64,000 nucleotides of DNA. Source: Bacteroidota bacterium (GTDB taxonomy: Bacteria; Bacteroidota; Bacteroidia; Bacteroidales; FEN-979). Where the stretch lies: positions 1 to 64,000 of the forward strand of contig JAPLDF010000073.1 of the NCBI GenBank assembly GCA_026391835.1, in the 5' to 3' direction. The notes below the pieces were generated by a model. The model ran no database searches. It saw only the letters and a list, made by a program, of their open reading frames with translations, and had not been told where the DNA came from. The first letter of the stretch is position 1; each line of letters opens with the position of its first letter. A program made the position numbers and the translations under genes. Positions 8,435 to 17,935 of the stretch are shown here, in pieces.

Positions 8435-9811
8435 TTATTTCCACCCGCCTCCCAACGAACTGTAGAGGTTGATCACAGCGGTAAGTTCATTGCTTTGTGA
8501 CTGTGAAAGTGCAATCTGTGCCGAGAACAGCATTTGCTGCGCCTGGATGACATCCAGGTAACTTGCATATCCCGCGTTATATAGTTGGTTGGAGAGATCG
8601 AAAGCCGTTTGCGCGGCAGTGACCGTGGCCAACTGGCTTTGAACAATCTCTCCCTGCTTCTGGTATTCGAGCAATGCATTGGAGACCTCCCTGAGCGCAT
8701 TGATAATCGTATACTGGTAGGAATATAGCATTTGTTGTTTCTGGGCCTGGGCTTTTGCGACACCCTGGCGCAATTGCCCGCCCCCGAAAATGGGTGCAAC
8801 CAGGTTGCCCAATGCGCTATAGACCAGGTTTGTCGGGTTGAATGCAGCGCCGATACTTCCCGATATTCCGAGCGATGGCAGCATCATGGCGCGGGCTATT
8901 CCGATGTTGGCATTGGCTGCAACAAGTCCCTGTTCCGACTGGATAATATCCGGCCTGCGCAGGATCAGCTGGGAAGGAATACCCGGGGTAGTTATTTCCG
9001 GGGCATTGATCTGGTCGAGCATCTGATTGCCACGGCTGATTACATGGGGTGGCTCCCCCAGCAGGATGCTGAGATAATTTTCATTCTCGCCAATTGCCAT
9101 TTCAAGCATGGGCATTTTTGTCATGGTCTGGGCCAGTTCTGCTTCGGCCTGGGCCACAACCAACCCTGATGCGGTTCCGGCGATCATTTTATTCCTGACC
9201 AATTCCAGGGAAGTTTGCCGGATGACGATATTTTCTCGCGTGATCCGCAATTCATTGTCATATTCCAGCAAGTTGAAATAGTTGTTGACAATTTCATTGA
9301 TCAGGGTAATCCTCACAGCCTGCTGGTAGGCAACCTGTGCAAAGAGGTTGGCGCGGGCTGCCTCTTTGGCCCTCCTGAGTTTTCCCCACAAATCTATTTC
9401 CCAGCTTATCTGGCCGGTTGCTGCCAGGGTACTGTATTCCAGGGTGCCGCCTTTTGGGACGGCCTGCTGCTGCCAGCCACCACCCACCTGGGCTGAGAAC
9501 TGCGGCCATTGCTGACCACGCGATTGTTTAAAGGCTGCCTGTGCTTCTTCGATCCGGGCAAATGCAATTCGGATGTTGTAATTGTTTTTCAGTCCTGTCT
9601 GGATCAGCCGCTGTAAAACAGTATCCCTGAACAATTTGATCCATTCGATGTTGGCCATGCATGCAGTGTCAGAACTGCTGGCAAACCGGAACAGGCTGTC
9701 CGTTTTTACTGCTGGCCGCTGGTATTTTGGGCCTACCTTGCAACCGGTAATGTTCAAAAATGCAGCAAGTACGAACAGCGGAAGGAGGGTTTTGGAATAT
9801 TTATGGAACAT
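8435..9811 (-). CDS. RND efflux outer-membrane lipoprotein, NodT/OprM family
   Basis: Outer-membrane channel of a tripartite efflux pump. The 458-residue length is normal. The signal ends in a lipobox NITGC (about Cys24), followed by KVGPKYQRP, the typical start of mature NodT/OprM-type proteins. Two OEP repeats follow (about 65-250 and 265-455) with the long amphipathic helices of the periplasmic tunnel. It is the last gene of the operon after the MFP (13108-14253) and the RND permease (9875-13006). The 63-nt gap to the permease is filled with heptamer and octamer repeats. Confidence 0.92.
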   Translation of the reverse strand: MFHKYSKTLLPLFVLAAFLNITGCKVGPKYQRPAVKTDSLFRFASSSDTACMANIEWIKLFRDTVLQRLIQTGLKNNYNIRIAFARIEEAQAAFKQSRGQQWPQFSAQVGGGWQQQAVPKGGTLEYSTLAATGQISWEIDLWGKLRRAKEAARANLFAQVAYQQAVRITLINEIVNNYFNLLEYDNELRITRENIVIRQTSLELVRNKMIAGTASGLVVAQAEAELAQTMTKMPMLEMAIGENENYLSILLGEPPHVISRGNQMLDQINAPEITTPGIPSQLILRRPDIIQSEQGLVAANANIGIARAMMLPSLGISGSIGAAFNPTNLVYSALGNLVAPIFGGGQLRQGVAKAQAQKQQMLYSYQYTIINALREVSNALLEYQKQGEIVQSQLATVTAAQTAFDLSNQLYNAGYASYLDVIQAQQMLFSAQIALSQSQSNELTAVINLYSSLGGGWK

Positions 9812-9819
9812 GTTTTTTC

Positions 9820-9854
9820 GATTTACGATTTTCGATTTACGAATTACGATTCAC
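9820..9854. repeat. heptamer array, 5 units (GATTTAC type)
   Basis: Five consecutive 7-nt units: GATTTAC, GATTTTC, GATTTAC, GAATTAC, GATTCAC. It lies 8 nt upstream of the NodT-family start codon. Confidence 0.8.
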
Positions 9855-9870
9855 GGCGCCTAAACTTTAT

Positions 9871-9894
9871 TTCGCTACTTCGGTATTTCGCTGC
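9871..9894. repeat. octamer array, 3 units, running through a stop codon
   Basis: Three 8-nt units: TTCGCTAC, TTCGGTAT, TTCGCTGC. The stop codon of the RND permease (9875-9877) lies inside the first unit, so the array encodes the last residues of that protein. Confidence 0.65.
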
Positions 9895-12800
9895 TTTTTT
9901 TCTTTTTAAACTTATTCTCAATTGTCTGGAATGCCACATACAGGGATGGGACGACGAGTACGCCGCAGATGGTAGCCACGAGCATTCCACCAAAAACAGA
10001 GGTTCCAAGGGCATGGCGGCTTGCTGCACCTGCACCGGATGCGATGACAAGCGGCACAACACCCAGGATGAATGCAAATGAGGTCATCAGGATGGGGCGG
10101 AACCGTAATTTTGCGCCTTCCCTTGCCGCCGCCAGCAGTTCCATCCCCTCATCGTGTTTAAGTTTGGCAAATTCCACGATCAGAATGGCGTTTTTGGCAA
10201 CCAGGCCAATTAACATGATCAGCCCGATCTGTGCGTAAATATTGTTCTGAAGGCCACTCGCCCACTGCAAGCCAAATGCCCCGAACACGCCAAACGGAAT
10301 TGCGAGCAATACAGGGATCGGAAGCAGCCAGCTTTCGTATTTTGCTGCAAGGAGGAAATAGACGAATATGAAACAAAGTGTAAAGATATAGGGAGCCTGT
10401 CCACCGGAAATTATCTCTTCACGTGTCATCCCTGAATATTCATAACCAAAACCATACGGAAGGGCCTTGGCGCTTACTTCCTGGACGGCTTCAATGGCCT
10501 GCCCGGTGGAGTACCCGGGTGGCGTTGCAATCGTGAAGTCGGCTGAGCTGAACAAATTAAACCGTTTGACAATATCAGGGCCCTGGATAGGTATGATTTC
10601 CACCAGCGTTCCCAGCGGTATCATTTTCCCTGAATTGCTTTTAACATAAACGTTGCGTATATCCTCCTTGTTTGCGCGGTAAATGTCTTCAGCCTGCATG
10701 ATTACCCGGTAGGATTTTCCGAATTTGTTGAAATCATTGACATAAAAACTACCGAAAAGAGACTGCAGGGTTGTATAGATGGTGTTGACAGGTACACCGA
10801 GCACCTTGGCTTTTTCTTTATCCACGATCAGGCGAAGCTGGGGAACGTCATTCCTGAATGGTGTAAAAACGCTGGCGAACTCTTTTCTTTTCATGGCTTC
10901 GGCCTGGAATGCCAATGCAACCTCCGACAGTTTGTCGATCCCTGCACCGGTTTTGTCTTCCAGCTGAAATTCAAGTCCGCCCGTCTTGCCCAACCCGGAG
11001 ATTGCGGGTGCATTAAACGCCATACACACCCCGCCCGGGATCTTATTGAATTTTGCCTGCACTTCCCTGATTATTACGCCTACATTCCTCGCCTTTCCTC
11101 TCTCTTTCCAGTCTTTCAGTTTCACGAAAGCCATCCCATTGGTTGTACTGACTGAATTGTCAAGAATGCTGTACCCCGGAACCGTGGTGTAAGATTCAAC
11201 GCCTTCGGTTTTAGCAAGGATTTTCTCAACCTCAACCATCACCGCATCCGTTTTTTGAAGGGCATATGCCTTTGGCGTTGAAACATTGATAAAGAAATAT
11301 CCCTGGTCTTCGGCAGGTAAGAAGCCTGACGGTAAAAACTTCATGACAACCATTGCCATCACACAAACGATGGCAAGAAATAAAATCGGACGGGACAGGT
11401 GATGAGTAAAACCGTCTGAGATTTTGAGATACCCGTTGGTGGTTTTCTCAAATCCCCGGTCGAATGCCCTGAAGAATTTCCCAAGCAGCCCCTTTTTTTC
11501 TTTTTTCGGCTTCAGGAGCATGACACAGAGCGGGGGAGAAAGGGTAAGTGCGAGCAGAGCCGATATCAGGATAGACGAGATCAGCGTCAGCGCAAACTGT
11601 TTGTACATGACGCCGGTGGTGCCGCCGAGGAATGATACCGGGATGAAAACAGCACAGAGGACCATGGTAATGGTGACAATGGCAGGGGTGATCTCTTTCA
11701 TGGTATGTTTGGCCGCTTCAAGCGGGGTGAGCCCTTCCGCATCCATCTTCTCCTGGATGGCTTCAAGAACCACGATCGCATCATCCACAACAATACCAAT
11801 GGCGAGCACAAGTGCAAAGAGCGTCAGCATGTTGATGGTAAAACCCAGCAGTGAAAAAGCGGCTAGCGCACCTACAAGGGAGATCGGCACTGTAATGGCC
11901 GGGATCAGGGTGGCCCGCCAGTCCTGCAGGAAAACAAAAACCACGATAAACACCAGGACGAATGCTTCCATCAGGGTGATCAAAACTTCCTCAACAGACG
12001 CATTGACAAATTCGACCGTATCAAGCCCTTTGGTATAGGATATTCCAAGCGGGAATTCTTTTGCAAGTTCCTCCATGGTGGCATCCAGGGTCTTTTGGAG
12101 TTGCACGGCGTTGGAACCCGGTGCCTGGTAAACGGCAATTGCAGGGGCGGGCTTGCCATTAAACCTTCCATATGCGTCGTAGGTTTTAAGTCCCATTTCA
12201 ATCCTGGCAATTTCATTCATTCGAACCAGGGAGCCATCGGGGTTGGCTTTTATAATGATCTGCCCGAATTCCTTTTCATCCAGCAACCGGCCCTGGACGC
12301 GGATCACCAGCGACATTTCCTGCCCTTTTGCGGAAGGATTTTTGCCAATCTGCCCTGCTGCAGCCTGTACATTCTGATCCTTGATGGCACTCTGGACATC
12401 CTGAACACTTATACCGAGCCCGGCCATTTTTGCGGGATTCAGCCAGATCCGCATGGCATAGTCGTCACCGCCGAACAGGGTAACATCGCCTACGCCCTTG
12501 ATCCTTTTTAGTACGTTGACAATGTTAATATTCAGATAGTTTGCCAGGAATTTCGTGTCGTATGCCGTATCGTTCGAAATGAGTGAATATAGCATCAGAA
12601 TGCTGGGGTTCTTTTTCATAACGATGACCCCGCTCTGGATCACTTCCTGGGGAAGCACGTTCATTGCACGTTGAGTACGGTTCTGAACGTTGACCGTTGC
12701 CATATCCGGATCGGTACCCACCGAAAAATAGACGGTGATCGTGCAGGAACCATCATTCGCACATTGTGAAGTCATGTAGGTCATGTTGTCGACCCCGTTG

Positions 12801-13006
12801 ATCTGCTCTTCAAGTGGTACCGCAACCGTTTTTTGCACATCTTCTGCACTGGCACCAGGGTAAAAGGCGGTAACCGCAATTGTAGGTGGCACCACATCAG
12901 GGTATTGCGATATCGGCAGGGTAAAAAGGCTCAGGATCCCGACCAGTGCTATGAGAATAGCTATTACGGAGGCGAGGATCGGGCGGGTTATGAATTGCTG
13001 TAACAT
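9875..13006 (-). CDS. RND multidrug efflux permease, HAE1 (AcrB/MexB) family
   Basis: Proton-driven inner-membrane pump. The 1043-residue protein has the HAE1 length and twelve membrane helices in two groups, with large periplasmic domains after TM1 and TM7. The N-terminus FITRPILASVIAI and the segment GIVVDDAIVVLEAIQ in TM4, with the paired aspartates of the proton relay, are diagnostic. It sits between its MFP and its outer-membrane channel and should form an AcrAB-TolC-type complex. Substrates cannot be read from sequence, although the HAE1 branch usually exports hydrophobic drugs, dyes or bile salts. The last codons fall in a short octamer repeat. Confidence 0.95.
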   Translation of the reverse strand: MLQQFITRPILASVIAILIALVGILSLFTLPISQYPDVVPPTIAVTAFYPGASAEDVQKTVAVPLEEQINGVDNMTYMTSQCANDGSCTITVYFSVGTDPDMATVNVQNRTQRAMNVLPQEVIQSGVIVMKKNPSILMLYSLISNDTAYDTKFLANYLNINIVNVLKRIKGVGDVTLFGGDDYAMRIWLNPAKMAGLGISVQDVQSAIKDQNVQAAAGQIGKNPSAKGQEMSLVIRVQGRLLDEKEFGQIIIKANPDGSLVRMNEIARIEMGLKTYDAYGRFNGKPAPAIAVYQAPGSNAVQLQKTLDATMEELAKEFPLGISYTKGLDTVEFVNASVEEVLITLMEAFVLVFIVVFVFLQDWRATLIPAITVPISLVGALAAFSLLGFTINMLTLFALVLAIGIVVDDAIVVLEAIQEKMDAEGLTPLEAAKHTMKEITPAIVTITMVLCAVFIPVSFLGGTTGVMYKQFALTLISSILISALLALTLSPPLCVMLLKPKKEKKGLLGKFFRAFDRGFEKTTNGYLKISDGFTHHLSRPILFLAIVCVMAMVVMKFLPSGFLPAEDQGYFFINVSTPKAYALQKTDAVMVEVEKILAKTEGVESYTTVPGYSILDNSVSTTNGMAFVKLKDWKERGKARNVGVIIREVQAKFNKIPGGVCMAFNAPAISGLGKTGGLEFQLEDKTGAGIDKLSEVALAFQAEAMKRKEFASVFTPFRNDVPQLRLIVDKEKAKVLGVPVNTIYTTLQSLFGSFYVNDFNKFGKSYRVIMQAEDIYRANKEDIRNVYVKSNSGKMIPLGTLVEIIPIQGPDIVKRFNLFSSADFTIATPPGYSTGQAIEAVQEVSAKALPYGFGYEYSGMTREEIISGGQAPYIFTLCFIFVYFLLAAKYESWLLPIPVLLAIPFGVFGAFGLQWASGLQNNIYAQIGLIMLIGLVAKNAILIVEFAKLKHDEGMELLAAAREGAKLRFRPILMTSFAFILGVVPLVIASGAGAASRHALGTSVFGGMLVATICGVLVVPSLYVAFQTIENKFKKKKSSEIPK

Positions 13007-13013
13007 CTTTTTG

Positions 13014-13048
13014 GAATTACGAATGACGAATTACGAATGACGAATGAT
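13014..13048. repeat. heptamer array, 5 units (GAATTAC/GAATGAC)
   Basis: Alternating 7-nt units GAATTAC, GAATGAC, GAATTAC, GAATGAC, GAATGAT. The array begins 8 nt upstream of the RND permease start codon, in the 101-nt gap after the MFP gene. Confidence 0.8.
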
Positions 13049-13107
13049 GTCGTTCAGGTAGCCGGTTCCTTGTGAATTTTGCTGTTTCACGACTTAACGA
13101 ATTCTTT

Positions 13108-14253
13108 TTACGGCCTGGCAGGAACCGTGATTGTATCAGTTACCATCTCAGGGTTGATTTGCATTCCCTCCTTGAATTTCTGGAACCCTTCAAGCATGAT
13201 CCTGTCGCCGGGTTTTAATCCGTTCATGATCATGAAATTCTGGCCGATGCTCCTGCCAAGGATTACCGGGATACGGTTGACTTTGTTGTCTTTGTCAACC
13301 ATGAACACAAACGCTTTCCCCTGGATTTGCGTGGTGGCGCTTTGCGGGATTACGATCCCGTTGTCAAGTTCCATCAGGATGATATTGACTGTGGTGAAAT
13401 TTCCCGGTTTGATAAGTCCCTGCGGATTTGGGATGACAGCTCTCATCGCAATCGTTCCCGTGGTGGCATTGACCTGCCTGTCGACAAAGTCAATTTTCCC
13501 GGCATGATCATAATCCTGCCTGTCAGCCATCGACAGGTATATTTTTAATGAAGTGAGGTCACCTTTAAGATCAGGATGAGATTCCATGTACCGCATGATC
13601 CTGAGATAATCGGTTTCGTTCATCTGGAAATTGACATACATGGGGTCAACTGCCGACACGGTGGTGAGCAGGGTGGCTTCGCCCTTGCCGACAAGATTCC
13701 CCGGGTTGACATTGCATGCGCCTACAGCCCCGGTGATGGGAGAGGGCATCGTTGTATAGGAGAGATTTAGTTTCGACTGGTCGAGATTGGCTTTGGCGTT
13801 TGCAACGGCAGCACGGTCCTGCTGCTCGGTGGTGACAGCTTTGTCAAAATCGTTCTGGCTGATGGCGTTTGTGGAGAGCAGCGGCTTAAGCCTGGCCACA
13901 TCGAGCTTGGCTTTTTCCCATGCAGCATTCTTGTTGTCAAGGTCAGCTTTTGCAGAGGCGAGGTTGTTGATATATTCATCCTGCTCTATTGTAAAAAGAG
14001 TTTGTCCTTTATTTACGATGGAGCCTTCCCGGAAATCCCACGTTCTAAGGTAACCGGCAACACGCGCCCTGATCTCAACAGTGGGAATGCCCACAGCCTG
14101 CCCGACTGTTTGAATAAACAACGGCACTTTTACTGCTTTAATCTCCATTACTTTGAACGGGGGAGGTGCCGCTTCTTTCTTTACTTCGGATTTACAGGAA
14201 GGAATCATGTTCCAGACAAAAAGTACCAGAACTGCGAACAGCAATTTTTTCAT
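13108..14253 (-). CDS. RND efflux periplasmic adaptor (MFP, AcrA family) lipoprotein
   Basis: Periplasmic adaptor linking the RND permease to the outer-membrane channel. I chose the ATG at 14253, giving 381 residues, because it starts MKKLLFAVLVLF with lipobox PSC (Cys19). The frame stays open for 35 more residues upstream, but these are hydrophobic and not signal-like. Domains in order: lipoyl half (about 45-85), long coiled-coil hairpin (about 85-155, QNDFDKAVTTEQQDRAAVANAK), second lipoyl half, beta-barrel (about 195-275) and membrane-proximal domain. It is first in the operon MFP-permease-channel. No TetR/AraC regulator adjoins it. Confidence 0.93.
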   Translation of the reverse strand: MKKLLFAVLVLFVWNMIPSCKSEVKKEAAPPPFKVMEIKAVKVPLFIQTVGQAVGIPTVEIRARVAGYLRTWDFREGSIVNKGQTLFTIEQDEYINNLASAKADLDNKNAAWEKAKLDVARLKPLLSTNAISQNDFDKAVTTEQQDRAAVANAKANLDQSKLNLSYTTMPSPITGAVGACNVNPGNLVGKGEATLLTTVSAVDPMYVNFQMNETDYLRIMRYMESHPDLKGDLTSLKIYLSMADRQDYDHAGKIDFVDRQVNATTGTIAMRAVIPNPQGLIKPGNFTTVNIILMELDNGIVIPQSATTQIQGKAFVFMVDKDNKVNRIPVILGRSIGQNFMIMNGLKPGDRIMLEGFQKFKEGMQINPEMVTDTITVPARP

Positions 14254-14361
14254 GGGTAAGGAAGGTCTCATAAATTTTATTTTTATGATGGTCATTAGAA
14301 TTTTGGTGTAAAAATAAAAAAAAAACATTACATAATGCAAGATGAAAAAATCATACAACGA

Positions 14362-15048
14362 TCACTCTGATTTTCGCTGGGCTGCAAATTTCCCCACAAG
14401 AAGTGCTACGATTATCGCGATATAAAATTGCCCGGAGATGGCGATCCAGGTTGCAAAGGACCTGGTGTACGGTTTTAGCGGAACAATATCGCCATAGCCC
14501 ACCGTTGCCAGGGTAACATACCCGAAATAGAGGGGAGTGCTTACATTGAACTGATCATCAGGTGCCGGGATCCCGGGTTGAACGATGTTGAAGGCGGCCG
14601 GGTCTTTCTCCATAATAACGGTAAGGAAAATGGAATAGATGATGCCAAGCAGCAGGTAGCCGATGATGGATCCGAGAATAATCTCAGCATTTACCACCCT
14701 GGCGGTTGCGATTTGCTTCAACAGGAAAAAAACGATGACGATGAAAAAGAATACATTGACCGCTTTTGCAAAGATTAGGATCATGTTAAACCCAAGGATG
14801 CCGGAGACCCATTCGACAATGATTGTGACAGCGACTAGAACCAGCAGGGAAGTTGGTCTTTTGTCGAGGGAAAGTACGGCGGAAATGTAAATGAAGGTAT
14901 ACACGATACTAAACAACTTCCTATGCAATGCCAGGGGTAGGACAGGCAGGATGAACGCAGCAAAAACCAACGCTACAAGGAGAAGGATGTTCCAGATTTT
15001 AAGGGATGGTCTGAATTTCCGTTTCAAAGTTGACAAATTGGTGATCAA
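14362..15048 (-). CDS. two-TM potassium channel family protein
   Basis: A 228-residue protein with about six hydrophobic segments. The last pair encloses a pore loop with the selectivity filter TVGYGD (182-187), as in Ion_trans_2 potassium channels. No regulatory RCK/TrkA domain follows. The frame contains no ATG between the upstream stop and the membrane region, so TTG at 15048 is the only conventional start. A TATATTTG sequence overlaps that codon (15046-15053), leaving the true promoter and start uncertain. Likely role: K+ leak or membrane-potential control (family knowledge). It ends 108 nt before the efflux operon start. Confidence 0.85.
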   Translation of the reverse strand: MITNLSTLKRKFRPSLKIWNILLLVALVFAAFILPVLPLALHRKLFSIVYTFIYISAVLSLDKRPTSLLVLVAVTIIVEWVSGILGFNMILIFAKAVNVFFFIVIVFFLLKQIATARVVNAEIILGSIIGYLLLGIIYSIFLTVIMEKDPAAFNIVQPGIPAPDDQFNVSTPLYFGYVTLATVGYGDIVPLKPYTRSFATWIAISGQFYIAIIVALLVGKFAAQRKSE

Positions 15049-15168
15049 ATATATTGTTTTTTTTAACCTGTGTGGAAAAAATATTGATTCTGCCCCTGGA
15101 AAGGCTGTAAAATTGGAGATTCATTCCCGGGGTGTTCACAAAATCCGGATCCTGTCGATACTCACTGG

Positions 15169-15199
15169 TTTGATCAATTTGCAAAATAGGCTAATTTTG
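15169..15199 (+). promoter_or_regulatory. consensus Bacteroidetes primary-sigma promoter
   Basis: TTTG at 15169-15172, a 19-nt spacer, then TAATTTTG at 15192-15199. This matches the Bacteroidetes TTTG-N19-TAnnTTTG consensus exactly. The start codon at 15220 follows by 20 nt, implying a short leader. It is the best promoter match I found in the window. Confidence 0.65.
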
Positions 15200-15219
15200 C
15201 AAGCTGATAAATTTACTGA

Positions 15220-17922
15220 ATGGGTTTCCATAAAAAGCTTGTCATCCTGGTCATTCTTTCATTGCTTCCCCGGTTCCTGGGTGCACAGCAAACGATCTCA
15301 CGAACTTCGCACAAGGTGGATTACAGGATTCCTTACCGTACATCGGATGGAAAAACGTATGTTCACGGCAATTCACTCCTCCGCGAAATGGCGAAGGATG
15401 TGTTGCGGGAGCCCTGGCTTGTACGCATCCGGTTCACCTGTGAACTGGGGTTGTGTGTCGTAAAGGACAGCAGTCAGTATAAACTGCAGATTTCACTTGG
15501 GAATGAGGCGATTGGGGGCGATACGGTTTATCGTCATTTCCCGGTTACCGGGGTGTTGCTGCCGTCGCATATCAGCATGAAACTCAAATGGGCAAACCGT
15601 GCCGATACTTCAGGTTTTACCGAAGAGGCGCTTGCCGGGAAACGGGTACCCCGGGGAGACAGCCTGCTGTGCACCATCCCCATTGCCCCGTTCGATACCC
15701 TGGTCGACACCCTGATGGTGCGGGATGTTGAACTGTTTTATGACTCCCTGGCCTTGCAATCTTTCCTTGACAGGATAGAGCTGATCCATGATTATTACGC
15801 AGCTGTTTCGCTGCTTGATTCGTTGCAGCGTCTCACTTCCGACCTGAAAATTGACAATCCCGGGCTCCTGCCGGTAAACTATTTGAAGGTGGAGGAGCTG
15901 AACAGTGTTATTTCGCGGATTGATGCCCGGGATTTCCCCGGCAGGTTGCTGAACAACGGGTTTGATCCTTCGGGTTTTTTGGTGAAATACCGCCAGGTAT
16001 ACCGGAATACGCGGAGCCTTGTTTATAATTTGATGGATGAGGTGCATAAAACCGGCATCATCCCCTGGGATGGCGATGCAGACCGGCTTGCCGGCTATTT
16101 TACCTCCCGGGTGCTTTCCTATGTCAGCCGGTCGTTTTTAATGGATCAGCAGCAAGGCAGGATTTACGGCGACTGCCTGGACCATTTTTTTGACCGGGAC
16201 GCTTTCCCTCCCGAAGAACATGTTGCCTTGTCAATGCTGGCGAAGATGTACCCGGATGCCCGGCAGGATACCGTGGCACGGTATATTTCAACACGGATCT
16301 ATGCATCATACCGGGACATGGCACAGCAACTCATGGCGCAGAACCGGTATGCCGAAGCATTTTCGATGATGGAAAACGGGCGTCGGTTTTTAGCCGCGAA
16401 TCCTTCAATGAAAGGCATCTCCGCTGATAACAGGTTGCAGTCGCAGGCAGCCGAAGGTATCTGCAATTCATTTATTGGCATTGCTTCAACCTGCATCAGA
16501 AGCCATAAATATGAAATGGCCGAGACGTACCTTGCCAAAGCCGACCAGTATGCAACGGCACATGCCGGGTACATCAGTTCAGATTCGGCTTACCGCGCGG
16601 TATTCAGTGAACTGTTCTTTTTGCGCAATGTTGATTGTGATCAGCTGCTTGACCAGAAGAAATATGCAGAAGCACTCGATTGTTACCGCCAGTTTGAAGA
16701 TGCCTATTCGCCGCATGACCTTGCGCTTGTGGGCAGGCAACTGGATGAAAAAAAATCTGTTGCAAGGATGGGCCTGGGGAACCTGTCGGCCCTGCTCAGC
16801 CAGGATGCCCTGAACAGGAAGGAGCCCGATACGGCGTTGTTTTATTACAAACAGGCTACGTTGCTAAGGAAAGACGCAAAAATCCAGGAACCGGTTGATG
16901 CAAGGCTTGATTCGCTGGCGCCGCTCATGGCCCGCATCAGGTTTGAGCAGGTTGTCAGGGAAGGCACCATGGCCCTCGAAAAGCGGCAGTTTACCCTCTC
17001 GGTATCCCGTTTTAAGGATGCAAAAATCCTGGCCGGGAAATATGGGATCGATCGGAGCCGTGAATTTGATTCGCTCTACCGGCAGGCGATGAAAAATTTC
17101 CTGATCGTGCAGCTGAGTTCATCCCAGAAAAAAATCTGGGGAAACCAGTTTGATTCTGCGCAGCTGGCGCTTGAAAGAACTGAGACGGCCGGTTTTGACT
17201 TCGGGCTGCTGAACGATGCCGATTTTACGACAGCAATTGACCATTATAAGACAAAAATCACCGAGCAGTTGTGCAGGAACCTCCTTGATTCCGTCGACCT
17301 CAGGATGATCAGGGGCGACCGGGGCATTGCCCTCCATAATTTTGTGAAAGCCATGTTGTACATGCGGGAAGCCCTCTCTTTTTCTCGTTCCATGGCTGTG
17401 TGCGGAATTCCTCAACAGCCCATCCTCGATTCGCTTGCAAAATATGCTGATGCAGCCGTTTACCAGCAGAACCTTGCGGATGCAGGGTCGCTGGTGGCAT
17501 CGGGCAGCTATGCCGAAGCGGTAACCACGCTGGCCGGAAACCAGCAGGCTTATCAGCTTCAAAAGCTTGGCCGGTTTGGCATACAGATGGCGGATATCTA
17601 TGATTTTATCCGCGATCGCAACAATCCTTACTTTACCGAAAGGGCTGTTTCTTTTTACCTTGTCCAGGGAAAGTTACCGGAGGCTGTCAGGTTTTTACGA
17701 CTGGCCCGGGAGCAGGATTTACCGGCAGTCTACTGCGCGCTTTTACAGGAAGAACTGGGCGAAAAACTCGCCGTGCAGGATTACGCTGAAAGCCATGAAG
17801 CTGATGTTATCCAGAAGGTTGCTGCATATTTCCCGGCCGACAAGTGGTATGATGCATTCCGTAAATCATATCTTGGCAAGTGGAATGTCCTGGTTAAGAG
17901 CCAGGTAAAGGAGAATAAGTGA
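15220..17922 (+). CDS. secreted helical-repeat protein of unknown function
   Basis: A 900-residue protein with a signal peptide ending FLGAQ (about residue 22). Residues 25-190 look beta-rich. The rest is almost wholly helical, with TPR-like pairs such as NRYAEAFSMMENGRRFLAAN, KYEMAETYLAKADQYA and KKYAEALDCYRQFEDAY. There is no lipobox, membrane segment or T9SS tail, so the likely place is the periplasm. I do not recognise a named family. It is the only large plus-strand gene between 8 and 49 kb, has its own consensus promoter, and converges on the beta-barrel gene with a 13-nt gap. That isolation suggests an independent transcription unit. Confidence 0.65.
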   Translation: MGFHKKLVILVILSLLPRFLGAQQTISRTSHKVDYRIPYRTSDGKTYVHGNSLLREMAKDVLREPWLVRIRFTCELGLCVVKDSSQYKLQISLGNEAIGGDTVYRHFPVTGVLLPSHISMKLKWANRADTSGFTEEALAGKRVPRGDSLLCTIPIAPFDTLVDTLMVRDVELFYDSLALQSFLDRIELIHDYYAAVSLLDSLQRLTSDLKIDNPGLLPVNYLKVEELNSVISRIDARDFPGRLLNNGFDPSGFLVKYRQVYRNTRSLVYNLMDEVHKTGIIPWDGDADRLAGYFTSRVLSYVSRSFLMDQQQGRIYGDCLDHFFDRDAFPPEEHVALSMLAKMYPDARQDTVARYISTRIYASYRDMAQQLMAQNRYAEAFSMMENGRRFLAANPSMKGISADNRLQSQAAEGICNSFIGIASTCIRSHKYEMAETYLAKADQYATAHAGYISSDSAYRAVFSELFFLRNVDCDQLLDQKKYAEALDCYRQFEDAYSPHDLALVGRQLDEKKSVARMGLGNLSALLSQDALNRKEPDTALFYYKQATLLRKDAKIQEPVDARLDSLAPLMARIRFEQVVREGTMALEKRQFTLSVSRFKDAKILAGKYGIDRSREFDSLYRQAMKNFLIVQLSSSQKKIWGNQFDSAQLALERTETAGFDFGLLNDADFTTAIDHYKTKITEQLCRNLLDSVDLRMIRGDRGIALHNFVKAMLYMREALSFSRSMAVCGIPQQPILDSLAKYADAAVYQQNLADAGSLVASGSYAEAVTTLAGNQQAYQLQKLGRFGIQMADIYDFIRDRNNPYFTERAVSFYLVQGKLPEAVRFLRLAREQDLPAVYCALLQEELGEKLAVQDYAESHEADVIQKVAAYFPADKWYDAFRKSYLGKWNVLVKSQVKENK

Positions 17923-17935
17923 TTCGGGGCAGCGC

